Source of the DNA: Streptomyces rubradiris | Lineage (GTDB): Bacteria > Actinomycetota > Actinomycetes > Streptomycetales > Streptomycetaceae | Direction of reading: 5' to 3' | Assembly: GCF_016860525.1 (NCBI RefSeq) | Contig: NZ_BNEA01000015.1 | Location: 2,976,001-3,040,000 of the forward strand | DNA: 64,000 nucleotides | Shown: one piece after another, positions 18,001 to 26,624 of the stretch | Numbering within the stretch: position 1 is the first letter of the stretch | Layout of the letters: the number at the start of each line of letters is the position of its first letter | Made by a program: the position numbers and the translations under genes | The notes under the pieces: model-generated | What the model was told of the DNA's origin: nothing | Seen by the model: the letters and a program-made list of their open reading frames with translations, nothing else | The model's database searches: none

Positions 18001-18507
18001 ATGGTGTTCGACAACATCTTCAACTCCGCGGGCAAGAGCGCCGGGCTCTTCTCCGTGACCACCGACAGCTCCAAACCACAGCCCGGTGCGGACATCGACT
18101 TCGAGGACGCCGACGACGGTACGTACGACGACACGAGCAGCAGCCTGTTCAACAACGCGATCCACGGGGCCTCCTCCCGTGCGAAGGTCGTACAGGAGAC
18201 GTCGCCCGAAGCACGGGCCGTCCTGGGCTTCCTCGGCTCCTTCGTCCAGACCACCCAGGCGTCAGCCGACGCACAGGCCCGGTACAACCAGGATCCCGGC
18301 TCGGTCACCAAGGCAGCGTCCGCCGGAATGCAGGAAGCGAGCACGACGGTGAAGGAGCACGGCGACCTCCAGAAGGACGAGGACCTGGAGAGCAAGCCGA
18401 AGAAGAGCGACTACGCGAAGGCCCCCAAGACTCCCGAGACGCCCAAGGCCCCGGAAGCGCCCAAGGCGCCCAAGGCGGCTGCGGAGAAGCCGTCCCGGTC
18501 CGAGTAG
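18001..18507 (+). CDS. Small low-complexity protein, probable partner of the pore-former candidate
   Basis: 168 residues from ATG 18001 (AGAGG ~8 bases upstream); GTG 17992 is too close to that site. The N-terminal ~110 residues are Ser/Asp/Ala rich and probably helical in part (SSRAKVVQETSPEARAVLGF; GFLGSFVQTTQASADAQARY). The C-terminus is a Lys/Pro/Ala repeat (KAPKTPETPKAPEAPKAPKA). No cysteine or signal peptide. It begins 43 bases after the pore-former gene on the same strand and ends at a strong terminator, so the two form a bicistron. It could be an immunity protein, chaperone or structural partner, but no family is recognised. Confidence 0.6.
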   Translation: MVFDNIFNSAGKSAGLFSVTTDSSKPQPGADIDFEDADDGTYDDTSSSLFNNAIHGASSRAKVVQETSPEARAVLGFLGSFVQTTQASADAQARYNQDPGSVTKAASAGMQEASTTVKEHGDLQKDEDLESKPKKSDYAKAPKTPETPKAPEAPKAPKAAAEKPSRSE

Positions 18508-18519
18508 AGACGGGCTTGT

Positions 18520-18563
18520 GAGAGGGGGGAGGAGGAAGCGGATCGCTCCTCCTCCCCCCTCTC
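18520..18563. terminator. Strong bidirectional terminator hairpin
   Basis: GAGAGGGGGGAGGAGGA (18520-18536) and TCCTCCTCCCCCCTCTC (18547-18563) are perfect 17-bp complements around a 10-base loop. It sits between the convergent ends of 18001-18507 and 18569-20092 and should stop transcription from both sides. Confidence 0.85.
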
Positions 18564-18568
18564 GCGCG

Positions 18569-20092
18569 TCATACGGGAAGCAACTGCCACTGCCGGCCCC
18601 GGTGGTCACCCTCCGACCCGTGCTGCTTGACCGGTGTGCGGGCGTTGGTGTCGACCCTCAGCAGCAGACCGCTGTTGTGGTTGGCGATCTCGAACACCCG
18701 AGGTGTGTCGGTCGCGGAGCCGACCGGGATCAGCCGCCAGTGCTGGTGGTGTGCGTCGACGCCTTCATAGGCCCGTTGCGCGACCACCGCACCCGCCCTC
18801 TCCTGTGCGCCGGCGACCTCCAGGACCTTGCCGCTGCGCACGTTCTCGATCCGGTACAGCACCGCACCGTCGTGCTGGCCCGTCGGGATCAGCCGCCACC
18901 GCTGGTGATCCCTCGGGACGGCCAGGACCTGGTGGACCTCGGCCCCGTCCTTGGTCGACTCCTGGTGGACCCCCATCCGCAGCCTGCTGCGGACATTGGC
19001 CCAGGAGACGACCGTGCCCGCATCCGGCAGCCCGGCCAACTTCACCGACGCGACCTTCCGGACCCGGTGATTGTTGTAGTCGGCGATGTAGAGCGCGTCG
19101 ACGCAGTCCACCGCCACACCCAGAGGGTTGTTCAACTGGGCCGAAGCGGCCGGGCCGCCGTCACCACCGAACCCCGCGGTACCAGTGCCCGCGACCGTAC
19201 TGATCGTGCCGTCGAGCGCGACCTTCCGGACCCGGTGATTGCCGTACTCGGCGATATAGAGGGCGCCGGCACTGTCCACCGCCACACCCAGAGGGTTGTT
19301 CAACTGGGCCGAAGCGGCCGGGCCGCCGTCACCACCGAACCCCGCGGTACCAGTGCCCGCGACCGTACTGATCGTGCCGTCGGCCGCGACCTTCCGGACC
19401 CGGTGATTGCCGTACTCGGCGATATAGAGCTCGCCCTCGCCGCCCACCACCACTCCGTACGGAAGGTTCAGCCGGGCGGCGGTCGCGGGACCGCCGTCGC
19501 CGCCGAACCCCGCGGTTCCGTTCCCCGCGACCGTACTGATCTTCCCATCGGGCGTGACCTTCCGGACCCGATGGTTGTGGTACTCGGTGATGTAGAGGAC
19601 TCCGGCGCTGTCCACCGCTACGGCCAGGGGGAGGTTCAGCCGGGCGGCGGTCGCGGGACCGCCGTCGCCGCCGAACCCCGCGGTTCCGTTCCCCGCGACC
19701 GTACTGATCTTCCCATCGGGCGTGACCTTCCGGACCCGATGGTTGGTGCCGTCGGCGATGTAGAGGGTGCCCGTGCTGTCCACGGCCACCCCGCGCGGGC
19801 AGTTCAGCTGGGCGGCGGTCGCGGGGCCGCCGTCGCCGCTGAAACCCGCGGTTCCGTTCCCCGCGACCGTGCCGATCTTCCCGTCGGTGGTGATCTTCCG
19901 GATCCGGTGGTTGTTGTAATCGGAGAAGTACAAGGTTCCCGTACCGTCCACCGCGACCCCGTACGGGCGGTGCAACTGAGCGGAAACGGCGGCCTCGCCG
20001 TCTCCCTTGAACCCCGCGACTCCGGTCCCCGCGACCGTACTGATCGGCGGCACGGAATTCTCGTCGTTCGTGGCTGCGGGGGCAGTGCTCAT
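18569..20092 (-). CDS. NHL-repeat beta-propeller with C-terminal ricin-type lectin
   Basis: 507 residues from ATG 20092. Six NHL-type units of 56 residues fill residues ~15-345. Each has the pattern ISTVAGNGTAGFGGDGGPAT, then L..P.GVAVDSAGxLYIAEY and NHRVRKV. The C-terminal ~150 residues are a ricin B-like trefoil (HQRWRLIPTGQ, HHQHWRLIPVGS, RGRQWQLLPV), with three W-strand repeats as expected. NHL propellers bind proteins, glycans or nucleic acids; ricin domains bind sugars. No signal peptide is visible. It forms, with the FG-GAP lectin 13838-15676, a pair of propeller-plus-lectin proteins bracketing the pore-former candidate. Propeller units are nearly identical at the DNA level. Confidence 0.85.
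   Translation of the reverse strand: MSTAPAATNDENSVPPISTVAGTGVAGFKGDGEAAVSAQLHRPYGVAVDGTGTLYFSDYNNHRIRKITTDGKIGTVAGNGTAGFSGDGGPATAAQLNCPRGVAVDSTGTLYIADGTNHRVRKVTPDGKISTVAGNGTAGFGGDGGPATAARLNLPLAVAVDSAGVLYITEYHNHRVRKVTPDGKISTVAGNGTAGFGGDGGPATAARLNLPYGVVVGGEGELYIAEYGNHRVRKVAADGTISTVAGTGTAGFGGDGGPAASAQLNNPLGVAVDSAGALYIAEYGNHRVRKVALDGTISTVAGTGTAGFGGDGGPAASAQLNNPLGVAVDCVDALYIADYNNHRVRKVASVKLAGLPDAGTVVSWANVRSRLRMGVHQESTKDGAEVHQVLAVPRDHQRWRLIPTGQHDGAVLYRIENVRSGKVLEVAGAQERAGAVVAQRAYEGVDAHHQHWRLIPVGSATDTPRVFEIANHNSGLLLRVDTNARTPVKQHGSEGDHRGRQWQLLPV
19048..20040. repeat. 168-bp tandem repeats encoding NHL units
   Basis: For example the block beginning CAGAGGGTTGTTCAACTGGG recurs exactly 168 bases apart (19121 and 19289), and another pair of near-identical units lies at about 19480-19560 and 19648-19728. 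The period is 56 codons. Near-identity at silent positions shows recent expansion or conversion. Confidence 0.85.
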
Positions 20093-20735
20093 CGTTCATC
20101 CCTTCACCGACCGCCCACTACAGGCGGCTCTCAATTGGGTCCGAACCTCACATAAGTGCTGGGCCGCAAGATGGTGTGAAGCACGTGGACAAGGCACCAC
20201 AGCCAACTGTGGCTCCTTGAGCAGGCCGCCCCCCTTGCCGCACTACAGGGCATTCAAGAGAGCAGGGCGGCAATGGCCACGGTCGGTCGGCCGGGGCGTG
20301 AAGCGGCCGGGAGACCGTCAGGACCGATCACCGGGCACAGTGCCGCGTCGCGGCACCCGGTGACCGAATAAACGCACCACACCTGACGAATCAATGCGGC
20401 CTCTAGTACAGGCACAGCGCGTCGAGCCACCAGGTTCGCTGCCGCCCGCGGACGCGGAGGCGATCTGTTGCACCCCGATGGGCAGGACCGTCATAAGCTT
20501 CCCCGTTCTCGGAGTCCCGTGCGGGTGACGAAAACCTGGCAGCGGCGAGTCCACCAACCGTGAGGTGGTCCCGGACTGCCCTGAGAGCTTCCGTCACCCG
20601 TTCGTGTCACTCACACCACCCTTCAGGGTGATTTCCGCACTCGGCCCCGAGTGCCGCGCCTCAGTACCTGGCCAGTGCGGCGAGAATGGCCGGTTCTCTT
20701 CGAAAACCGCCCCCGTCAGCCAGGTCGGCTCGGGA
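20093..20735. other. Non-coding or decayed region upstream of the NHL gene
   Basis: About 640 bases with no convincing gene. Two short minus-strand frames (20318-20557 and 20403-20597, the second reading MTEALRAVRDHLTVGGLAAA) overlap out of frame and may be remnants of one lost gene; I do not recognise it. The part next to 20092 should contain the NHL gene promoter. Confidence 0.4.
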
Positions 20736-21010
20736 GCGCCTTCGGCACCGGCCCGGTCGATCCCCGCGGAGGTGAGCTGGTAGCCGAGCGTGTGGCGGGC
20801 GGTGATCGGCCCCCCTCTCTGTGGCCAGGAAGTGCTCTGGAGGAGTCGAGGATCAGCCGCACGATCTCGGCGGGCTTGCCCGTCTTGGCGGACAGAGCCA
20901 GGGCCTCGGGGCCGGGGTGACGTCGGCAGGTCGACGTACCGCTTCTCCGCGACGAAAACGGCCTTGCCGGCGACGACGATGTCACCATCACGCAGTTCGG
21001 TGCCGGTGCG
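20736..21010 (-). pseudogene. Broken coenzyme F420-0:L-glutamate ligase (CofE)-like gene, N-terminal half
   Basis: On the minus strand, reading downward from ~21010, one frame gives ELRDGDIVVAGKAVFVAEK and RYVDLP. The sequence then continues in a second frame as PEALALSAKTGKPAEIVRLI and LDSSRAL, and in the first frame again as ITARHTLGYQLTSAGIDRAG. These pieces in order match the CofE/FbiB ligase layout (LRDGDhhVhxxKhhSKAEGR, then A..LA..TGK...LV.LIL..S, then RHxxGhhxAxAGIDxSN), so two frameshifts are needed. After GAEGA the similarity stops. Upstream sequence to 21334 shows no N-terminal CofE signature. CofE adds glutamates to coenzyme F420; this copy cannot be functional. Confidence 0.65.
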
Positions 21011-21334
21011 ACGCCCCGCCGTGCGCTCTCCGGCAGGGCCACGGCGGTACCGCGGTCCAGGTGTCCAGACAGACACAGGCACTGCGCACAGTGAAGACGT
21101 CGACGAGGCCGGGCAGCAGCCGCCCCTCTCGGTGCGCCGTCCGCTGATTGGGGGAGGAACCGCGCGCCTCCGTGCCGGTTGCGCCGCGGACAGTGATCTT
21201 GGGTCGAGGTCGCTCGCTTTTGGTGGCTGCACCGGCGGCGCGGCAGTGCCCTGACACCCCGCCGTCGCCCGTCCTCGATACGCGTCCGCACCGGCGGGCC
21301 GCGGTGCCCCGACCACGATGCTGAAGGAGCTGTG

Positions 21335-23011
21335 ATGCCCGGCACCACCGACCGACGCGCCACCGTTGTGGTGGCAGGCGCAGACCGCTGGTCGGCGCAG
21401 GACCTGGCCGAACGGATCGAGCGATATTTCGCCGATGCCTACGAGGTGCTGAGCGCGGCTACACGTGGTGAGGCCGAGCAGGTACTGGAGGGCGCTGCGT
21501 CGGCCGGACGGCGTGTCGCGGCCGTGGTGGCGGCGGAGGACCTGTCCGACGGATCGGGCTCGGACCTGCTGCAGGAGACCGGCGCTGTGCCGCCGGCCGG
21601 ACGCCTGCTGCTGTCCGACAGCGGTGCCCGGGCCGGCGGTGAGGGCCTGGACGGCATCCAGGTGCTGCCTGCCCGTCCGGACGAGGACGAGCTGTGGCCG
21701 CGGCTGGAACGGATGCTCTACGACACGACCCCTGAAGGGGAGCGAAGGGTCGTGGTCCAGGGGGACCGCAGGGCCGCCGCTGTGTACCGGGTGGTGCGCT
21801 TCCTGCTGCTCAACCACGTCACGTTCACGGTGGAGGGCACGCCGACGGCGGAGGTGGAGGTCGCCGTGGAGATCGACGGCCAGTGGCTGCTGAATCCGCA
21901 TCTGATCACACTGGCCAAGGCGCTGGACCTGACGCGGTACAGCGGAGGAAGTGACTTCGACGTGGTCGTGGTCGGCGGCGGGCCCGCGGGACTGACTGCG
22001 GCGATCAATCACGCCGGCCTGTTCGGCCACAAGGTCCTCATCATCGAGAACGAGGCACCGGGGGGTGCGGCCGGCACCGCGGTCAACGTCATCGACAACC
22101 ACTTCGGTTTCCCCCGCGGCATCGTGGCAGGTGAGCTGGCCCAGCGAGGGTTGCAGCAGGCCCTGCTCAAGAAGGTGCAGTGGTTGCCCGCGGCCCGGGC
22201 GCAGGAACTGTCGACGCTGGAGGAGCGCGCCGCGGGTGACGGACAGCCGCCGCTGAGGCGACTGCAGCTGACGGCGCGCACTGATGACGGTCAGAAGGTC
22301 GAGGTGAACGCTGCTGCCGTGGTGGTGGCCTGCGGAGCGGCCGCCCGCCGTCAGGGCGGCAAGCACGAGACCGACTACGAGAACCAGGGCGTGTACTACA
22401 TGGCCCTGCCGGCAGACGCCGAGCAGGTCTCCGAAGGCGACCAGATCGTTGTCGTCGGCGCCGGTGACACCGCGGGCCGTGCCGCGCTGATGTTCGCGGC
22501 GAAGGCCGCCAAGGTCACCTTGCTCGTCCGCAGGACCCTGGAGGACTCCACGATGCTGCCCAGTCTGGTCAGGGCCATCAAGGAGTCGGCCATCCGCGTG
22601 CGCTCGAACACCGAGATCACCGAGTACCTGGGGACCGAGGGGCGCCTCACCGCGGTGCGGGTGAAAACGGGGAAGGGCACGGACACGCTGCCGGTGAACG
22701 CCGTCTACGTGCTGATCGGCGCCGACCCGGACACCTCATGGCTCGAGGGCGTCGGAGTGGAGCTGAAGAAGAGGTACGTGGTCACGGGCACCGATGTCTC
22801 CGGCACGGTCAGGCCCGCGTACGCCACCAGCGTGCCGGGGGTCTTCGCCGCTGGAGACGTGCGGTACCGCGGCGTGCGCCGTATCGCGATGGCCGCGGGT
22901 GAAGGAGCGGCGGCCGCGCTCGCCGTCCACAACTACTTCACCGGCCGCCCGGAAGTGCTACGGGCCGACGGCGGCACCGCCAACGCGGCGCTGGGCGCCT
23001 ACTACGCCTGA
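21335..23011 (+). CDS. Fused degenerate receiver / thioredoxin-reductase-like FAD oxidoreductase
   Basis: 558 residues from ATG 21335, with AAGGAG 5 bases upstream; GTG 21332 is too close. Residues ~1-130 look like a response-regulator receiver without the usual phospho-Asp/Lys set. Residues ~210-545 are a two-dinucleotide-domain flavoprotein: VVVVGGGPAGLTAAINHAGL for FAD, IVVVGAGDTAGRAALMFAAK for NAD(P), and the C-terminal PGVFAAGDVRYRG signature. The redox CxxC of true thioredoxin reductases is absent: the equivalent place reads GVYYMALPADAEQ. This two-part architecture is known in actinobacteria; electron acceptor unknown. It sits between the broken CofE piece and the GMC operon, same direction, but 468 bases from the operon. 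Confidence 0.8.
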   Translation: MPGTTDRRATVVVAGADRWSAQDLAERIERYFADAYEVLSAATRGEAEQVLEGAASAGRRVAAVVAAEDLSDGSGSDLLQETGAVPPAGRLLLSDSGARAGGEGLDGIQVLPARPDEDELWPRLERMLYDTTPEGERRVVVQGDRRAAAVYRVVRFLLLNHVTFTVEGTPTAEVEVAVEIDGQWLLNPHLITLAKALDLTRYSGGSDFDVVVVGGGPAGLTAAINHAGLFGHKVLIIENEAPGGAAGTAVNVIDNHFGFPRGIVAGELAQRGLQQALLKKVQWLPAARAQELSTLEERAAGDGQPPLRRLQLTARTDDGQKVEVNAAAVVVACGAAARRQGGKHETDYENQGVYYMALPADAEQVSEGDQIVVVGAGDTAGRAALMFAAKAAKVTLLVRRTLEDSTMLPSLVRAIKESAIRVRSNTEITEYLGTEGRLTAVRVKTGKGTDTLPVNAVYVLIGADPDTSWLEGVGVELKKRYVVTGTDVSGTVRPAYATSVPGVFAAGDVRYRGVRRIAMAAGEGAAAALAVHNYFTGRPEVLRADGGTANAALGAYYA

Positions 23012-23479
23012 CGCTGAAAAGGCGCGCTGATCACGCCCGAACGGTGGATTCACCGACAAGGTCCCCGCTGCCGTAGAGCGGAATGACAGCGTCTATGCAA
23101 GCCTCGTACCGAGGCCCTTCTCCGATCCCCAGTGGGTCGGCGGGCGGCATCGGATGTGGTCAATCGCAAAGCGGAGGGTGATCCTCGTATGCGACGTGCT
23201 CGGACGATCCGACAACGCGGGGGGTGGCCGCAGTCGGCGGCGAGACGCGCTGGGATTACGGGAAGCCCTCAGTGGTTCATCGGTGGGCGCCGCGATGCTT
23301 GCTTGCCCTAGTTATCCAGCTTGAACTCGGATTCCGAGCTGATTCTCTTTGCTAGTGGCAGGGGCGGCCTTCGACAGCCATTCAATCACCATCCGTTCTG
23401 ACGGCTGGCCGGATCTGCCATCGGGCTGTTCTGCCCATAACCGGGGTGAGGTCACCCCCAGACGCGACAAGGGGCATCA
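23012..23479. promoter_or_regulatory. Intergenic region upstream of the GMC oxidoreductase operon
   Basis: About 470 bases, locally A/T richer around 23300-23400 (TTATCCAGCTTGAACTCGGA, ATTCTCTTTGCTAGTGG). No gene recognised. It presumably contains the promoter for 23480-29097. Confidence 0.4.
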
Positions 23480-25393
23480 ATGGTGTCTTACGACGGTACG
23501 GACCCGGTGATCTTTCCAGCCGGTGCCGCGACGCAGACCAGCGCCGCAGAGGCTGCGCAAGGCGAGTGGGATGCCGTTGTCGTCGGTGGCGGCATGGCAG
23601 GTTCCATCGTCGCCGAGCAGTTGGGCCAGGCGGGCTACAAGGTGGTGATTCTCGAAGCCGGCCCCGGCAAGGATTTGGACCTCGCCGAGTACGAGTCGTA
23701 CCTGTCGCGGTTCTACGGCGCGGTCGTCAAGGACAACCAGTCTCCGTACCCGTTCAATCCGAATGCCCGGATGCCCAGGAGCACCGACACGATGCCGGTG
23801 CGTCCGGAAACACCCCGGGACGACTTCTACCTCGTGCAAGAGGACAAGTACTGCACGGACACCACCTTCACCCGGGTCCTCGGCGGCACCTCCATGCATT
23901 GGGAGGGCAAAGCGCTGCGCATGCTTCCCGAGGACTTCGACCTGCGGACCAAGTACGGCCAGGGCCTGAACTGGCCGCTCAGCTACGACGACCTGGAACC
24001 CTACTACCGCAAGGCCGAGGCCGAACTGGGCGTAGCCGCCGAAGTCGAGGACCAGACGTACCTGGGAATGCATTTCCCGAAGGGATACGTGTTCCCGATG
24101 CACCGCATGCCGCCGTCCTATCTCGACCAGGTGGTCGCCCGGGGGGTGGACGGCATGCGGGTCACCCTGGCGGACGACGATTACACGCTCCAGGTGCGGA
24201 GCTTTCCGCAGGCCCGTAACGGCGTGCCGAACGCCGCGTACGACGGCGGCAAGGGCTTCGTGCCGGTCGGCGCGGTGAGCACGAGCCAGGTGGAAGAGGG
24301 CGAGCGCTGTCAGGGCAACACCAACTGCGTCCCGATCTGCCCGGTGCAGGCCAAATATCACTCGGGAAAGACGCTGGCCAAGGCGCTCAGCAAGGGCAAC
24401 GTCAAGATCGTGACGCAAGCCGTCGCGTCCAAGGTCGAGATCAGCGAGCATGACCGACGGGTGACCGGGATCACCGTCAAGAAATACGAGTCGCTCAACT
24501 CCGAGAAGTACGAGGAGTACACGGTGAAGGGCACCGTCTACATCCTCTGCGCGCACGCCATCGAGAACGCCCGGCTCATGCTGGCCTCCGACATGCAGCG
24601 TATGAGCCGAAGCAAGCTGATCGGCTGCAACCTGATGGACCACGCGTACCTGCTGACCTGGGGCCTGCTGCCCGAGCCGGCCGGCACGATGCGAGGCACA
24701 ACCTGCACGGGCGGGATCACCGACCTGCGCGGCGGGCGATTCCGCGCGACCCAGGCCGGATTCGGCGTGGACATCCACAACGACGGCTGGGGGTGGGCGA
24801 CCGGCTCGCCCTACACGGACCTGGTCGAACTCGTGGACAAGCGGGGCCTGCGCGGGCGGGAGTTGCGCAGGACGCTCGGGAACCGGATCTCCCGGCAGCT
24901 TCTGCTGGCCTTCATGATCGACCTGCTGCCCGACAGGAGCAACACGGTCACCGTGGACGAGCGATACAAGGATGCCCTCGGCAACTTGAAGCCGGTCGTG
25001 TCGTTCAAGATCCCGCCCTACACCATGCGGGGCGCCGCGTTCGCCCGCAAGCTCGCGACCGACATCTTCGAGAAGCTCGGCGCCGAGGACAGGACCACGT
25101 ACGACAAGAACAGCTACAGCGCCGTCGAGCACGACGGCCAGTGGTACAACATCGTGGGCGGCAACCACCTGGCGGGCACGCACATCATGGGGACCGACCC
25201 GGCGAACTCCGTGGTCGACCACACCCAGCACTCGTGGGACCACGAGAACCTCTACCTTGTCGGGCCCGGCAGCATGCCCTCGATCGGGACGTCCAACATC
25301 AGCCTGACCATGGCGGCGCTCGCCTTCCGCAGTGCGGCCCACATCGTCAAGCACCTGCGTGCCGCGAAAGCGCCGGTCGCCGTCCGCGGCTAG
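23480..25393 (+). CDS. GMC-family FAD-dependent sugar/alcohol oxidoreductase, large subunit
   Basis: 637 residues from ATG 23480. The N-terminal Rossmann motif is DAVVVGGGMAGSIVAEQLGQ, followed by VVILEAGPG. GGTSMHWEGKALRMLPEDF is a GMC substrate-domain signature. QGNTNCVPICPVQAKYHS holds two Cys. The C-terminal catalytic part reads GNHLAGTHIMGTDPANSVVD with the active-site His, then LYLVGPGSMPSIGTSNISLT. This is the pyranose-oxidase/glucoside-3-dehydrogenase/sorbitol-dehydrogenase branch. It probably oxidises a sugar or cyclitol hydroxyl, using the small subunit encoded at 26625. No Tat or Sec signal is obvious here, so the complex may be cytoplasmic. First gene of a five-gene operon. Confidence 0.85.
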   Translation: MVSYDGTDPVIFPAGAATQTSAAEAAQGEWDAVVVGGGMAGSIVAEQLGQAGYKVVILEAGPGKDLDLAEYESYLSRFYGAVVKDNQSPYPFNPNARMPRSTDTMPVRPETPRDDFYLVQEDKYCTDTTFTRVLGGTSMHWEGKALRMLPEDFDLRTKYGQGLNWPLSYDDLEPYYRKAEAELGVAAEVEDQTYLGMHFPKGYVFPMHRMPPSYLDQVVARGVDGMRVTLADDDYTLQVRSFPQARNGVPNAAYDGGKGFVPVGAVSTSQVEEGERCQGNTNCVPICPVQAKYHSGKTLAKALSKGNVKIVTQAVASKVEISEHDRRVTGITVKKYESLNSEKYEEYTVKGTVYILCAHAIENARLMLASDMQRMSRSKLIGCNLMDHAYLLTWGLLPEPAGTMRGTTCTGGITDLRGGRFRATQAGFGVDIHNDGWGWATGSPYTDLVELVDKRGLRGRELRRTLGNRISRQLLLAFMIDLLPDRSNTVTVDERYKDALGNLKPVVSFKIPPYTMRGAAFARKLATDIFEKLGAEDRTTYDKNSYSAVEHDGQWYNIVGGNHLAGTHIMGTDPANSVVDHTQHSWDHENLYLVGPGSMPSIGTSNISLTMAALAFRSAAHIVKHLRAAKAPVAVRG

Positions 25394-25459
25394 ACAGCTC
25401 GCAGATCGGCGGGTTGAACGCGACACCGCCCACCCTCCACCGCCCACGATTGGGGGACC

Positions 25460-26602
25460 ATGTCCGTTTCAGAATCAGAGCCCGCTCCGGACCCCAAGAT
25501 CAAGACCATCGAGGAGCTGTACGACTACCTCTACAAAGGGCTCCAGTTGGAGCATGCGACGCTCCCGCCCTACCTGACCGCGCTCTACTCGCTGCGTCCG
25601 GAGACAAACTCGGATGCCCGGCATGTCATCAGGGTCGTGGCCGTCGAGGAGATGCTGCACCTCACCCTGGTCGCGAACGTCCTGAACGCAGTGGGCGGGA
25701 AACCGGACCTCACCAAGCCGGGATTCGTGCCGAATTACCCGACGCGCCTGCCATGTGGTCCCGATTACTTCGATGTCCATCTCCGGCCGTTCTCGCGCGA
25801 GGCTCTCGACACGTTCCTGAAGATCGAGAAGCCCCCGGAGGCGGCTACCGAGGAAGACAGGTTCGTACCGATGGACTGGGCGGCCCTTGGACTGTCGTCC
25901 AACGGCGCGCCGCCGCCACCGGAGAAACTAGCGGAACTCGAGGAGTCCGGGACAATCTTCGGCCTCGTCCCCGGAGAACCCACCAAGCGTTTCTCGAGCA
26001 TCGGTGAGTTCTACGAGGAGATCATCCGGGGCATCAACCACCTGGAGGACCAGGCCCGCCAGGCAGGGACGACGATTTTCACCGGCGATCCCGCTCGCCA
26101 GGTGACTCCCGAGTACTTCTATTCCGGTGGCGGCGATGTGATCGAGGTGACCGGCCGCGACACCGCGGTCGCGGCGCTGACCCTCGTCGCGGAGCAGGGC
26201 GAAGGGCTGCACGGCGGCATCTACGACAGCCAGGACGAACTCGCCCACTACTACCGGTTCCAGCAACTGGAAAAGGGGAGGTACTACCAGAAGGGCGACA
26301 AGCCGGGCGAGCCTTCCGGCCCGGTTCTGCACGTCGACTGGGGTGCCGTCTATCCGGTGAAGCCGGACATCAAGCTGGCGGACCTCGCGAGAGATCCGGA
26401 AATCCTGGCGGCGGCCAAGGAATTCAACCAGTTCTACGCCACCTTCCTGACCAACGTCAATCTGGCCTACAACGGTCAGCCCGACCTTCTGCTCAAGGCG
26501 GTCTGGGAGATGTTCCGCGTGCGCGACAGCATGAACCGACTCATCCGCAACCCGCTCACAGGGCATCCGGGGGCGAACGCCGGCCCGACATTCGAGCTCT
26601 AA
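25460..26602 (+). CDS. Ferritin-like domain protein, VioB/iminophenylpyruvate dimer synthase type
   Basis: 380 residues from ATG 25460, 66 bases after the GMC gene. The N-terminal ~180 residues carry a ferritin-like helical bundle with metal-ligand pattern: LQLEHATLPPYLTALYSL, then VVAVEEMLHLTLVANVLNAV (ExxxH and EExxH). The C-terminal ~180 residues are a second helical region (EEIIRGINHLEDQAR; FNQFYATFLTNVNLAYNG). This is the family named after the ferritin-like part of VioB (violacein pathway), which contains many uncharacterised proteins of natural-product loci. Between a GMC large subunit and an FAD-SLDH-type small subunit it is unusual. A di-iron oxidase or structural role is possible. 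Confidence 0.75.
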   Translation: MSVSESEPAPDPKIKTIEELYDYLYKGLQLEHATLPPYLTALYSLRPETNSDARHVIRVVAVEEMLHLTLVANVLNAVGGKPDLTKPGFVPNYPTRLPCGPDYFDVHLRPFSREALDTFLKIEKPPEAATEEDRFVPMDWAALGLSSNGAPPPPEKLAELEESGTIFGLVPGEPTKRFSSIGEFYEEIIRGINHLEDQARQAGTTIFTGDPARQVTPEYFYSGGGDVIEVTGRDTAVAALTLVAEQGEGLHGGIYDSQDELAHYYRFQQLEKGRYYQKGDKPGEPSGPVLHVDWGAVYPVKPDIKLADLARDPEILAAAKEFNQFYATFLTNVNLAYNGQPDLLLKAVWEMFRVRDSMNRLIRNPLTGHPGANAGPTFEL

Positions 26603-26624
26603 GACCGTCGAAGGAGGCGGGGTC

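Noticed and set aside
20403..20597. Small minus-strand gene beginning MTEALRAVRDHL
   Set aside because: Only 64 codons, overlapped by another frame, no recognisable family; recorded as possible remnant only.
20736..21010. Functional F420 ligase gene
   Set aside because: At least two frame changes, no N-terminal signature and abrupt loss of similarity after the GAEGA segment.
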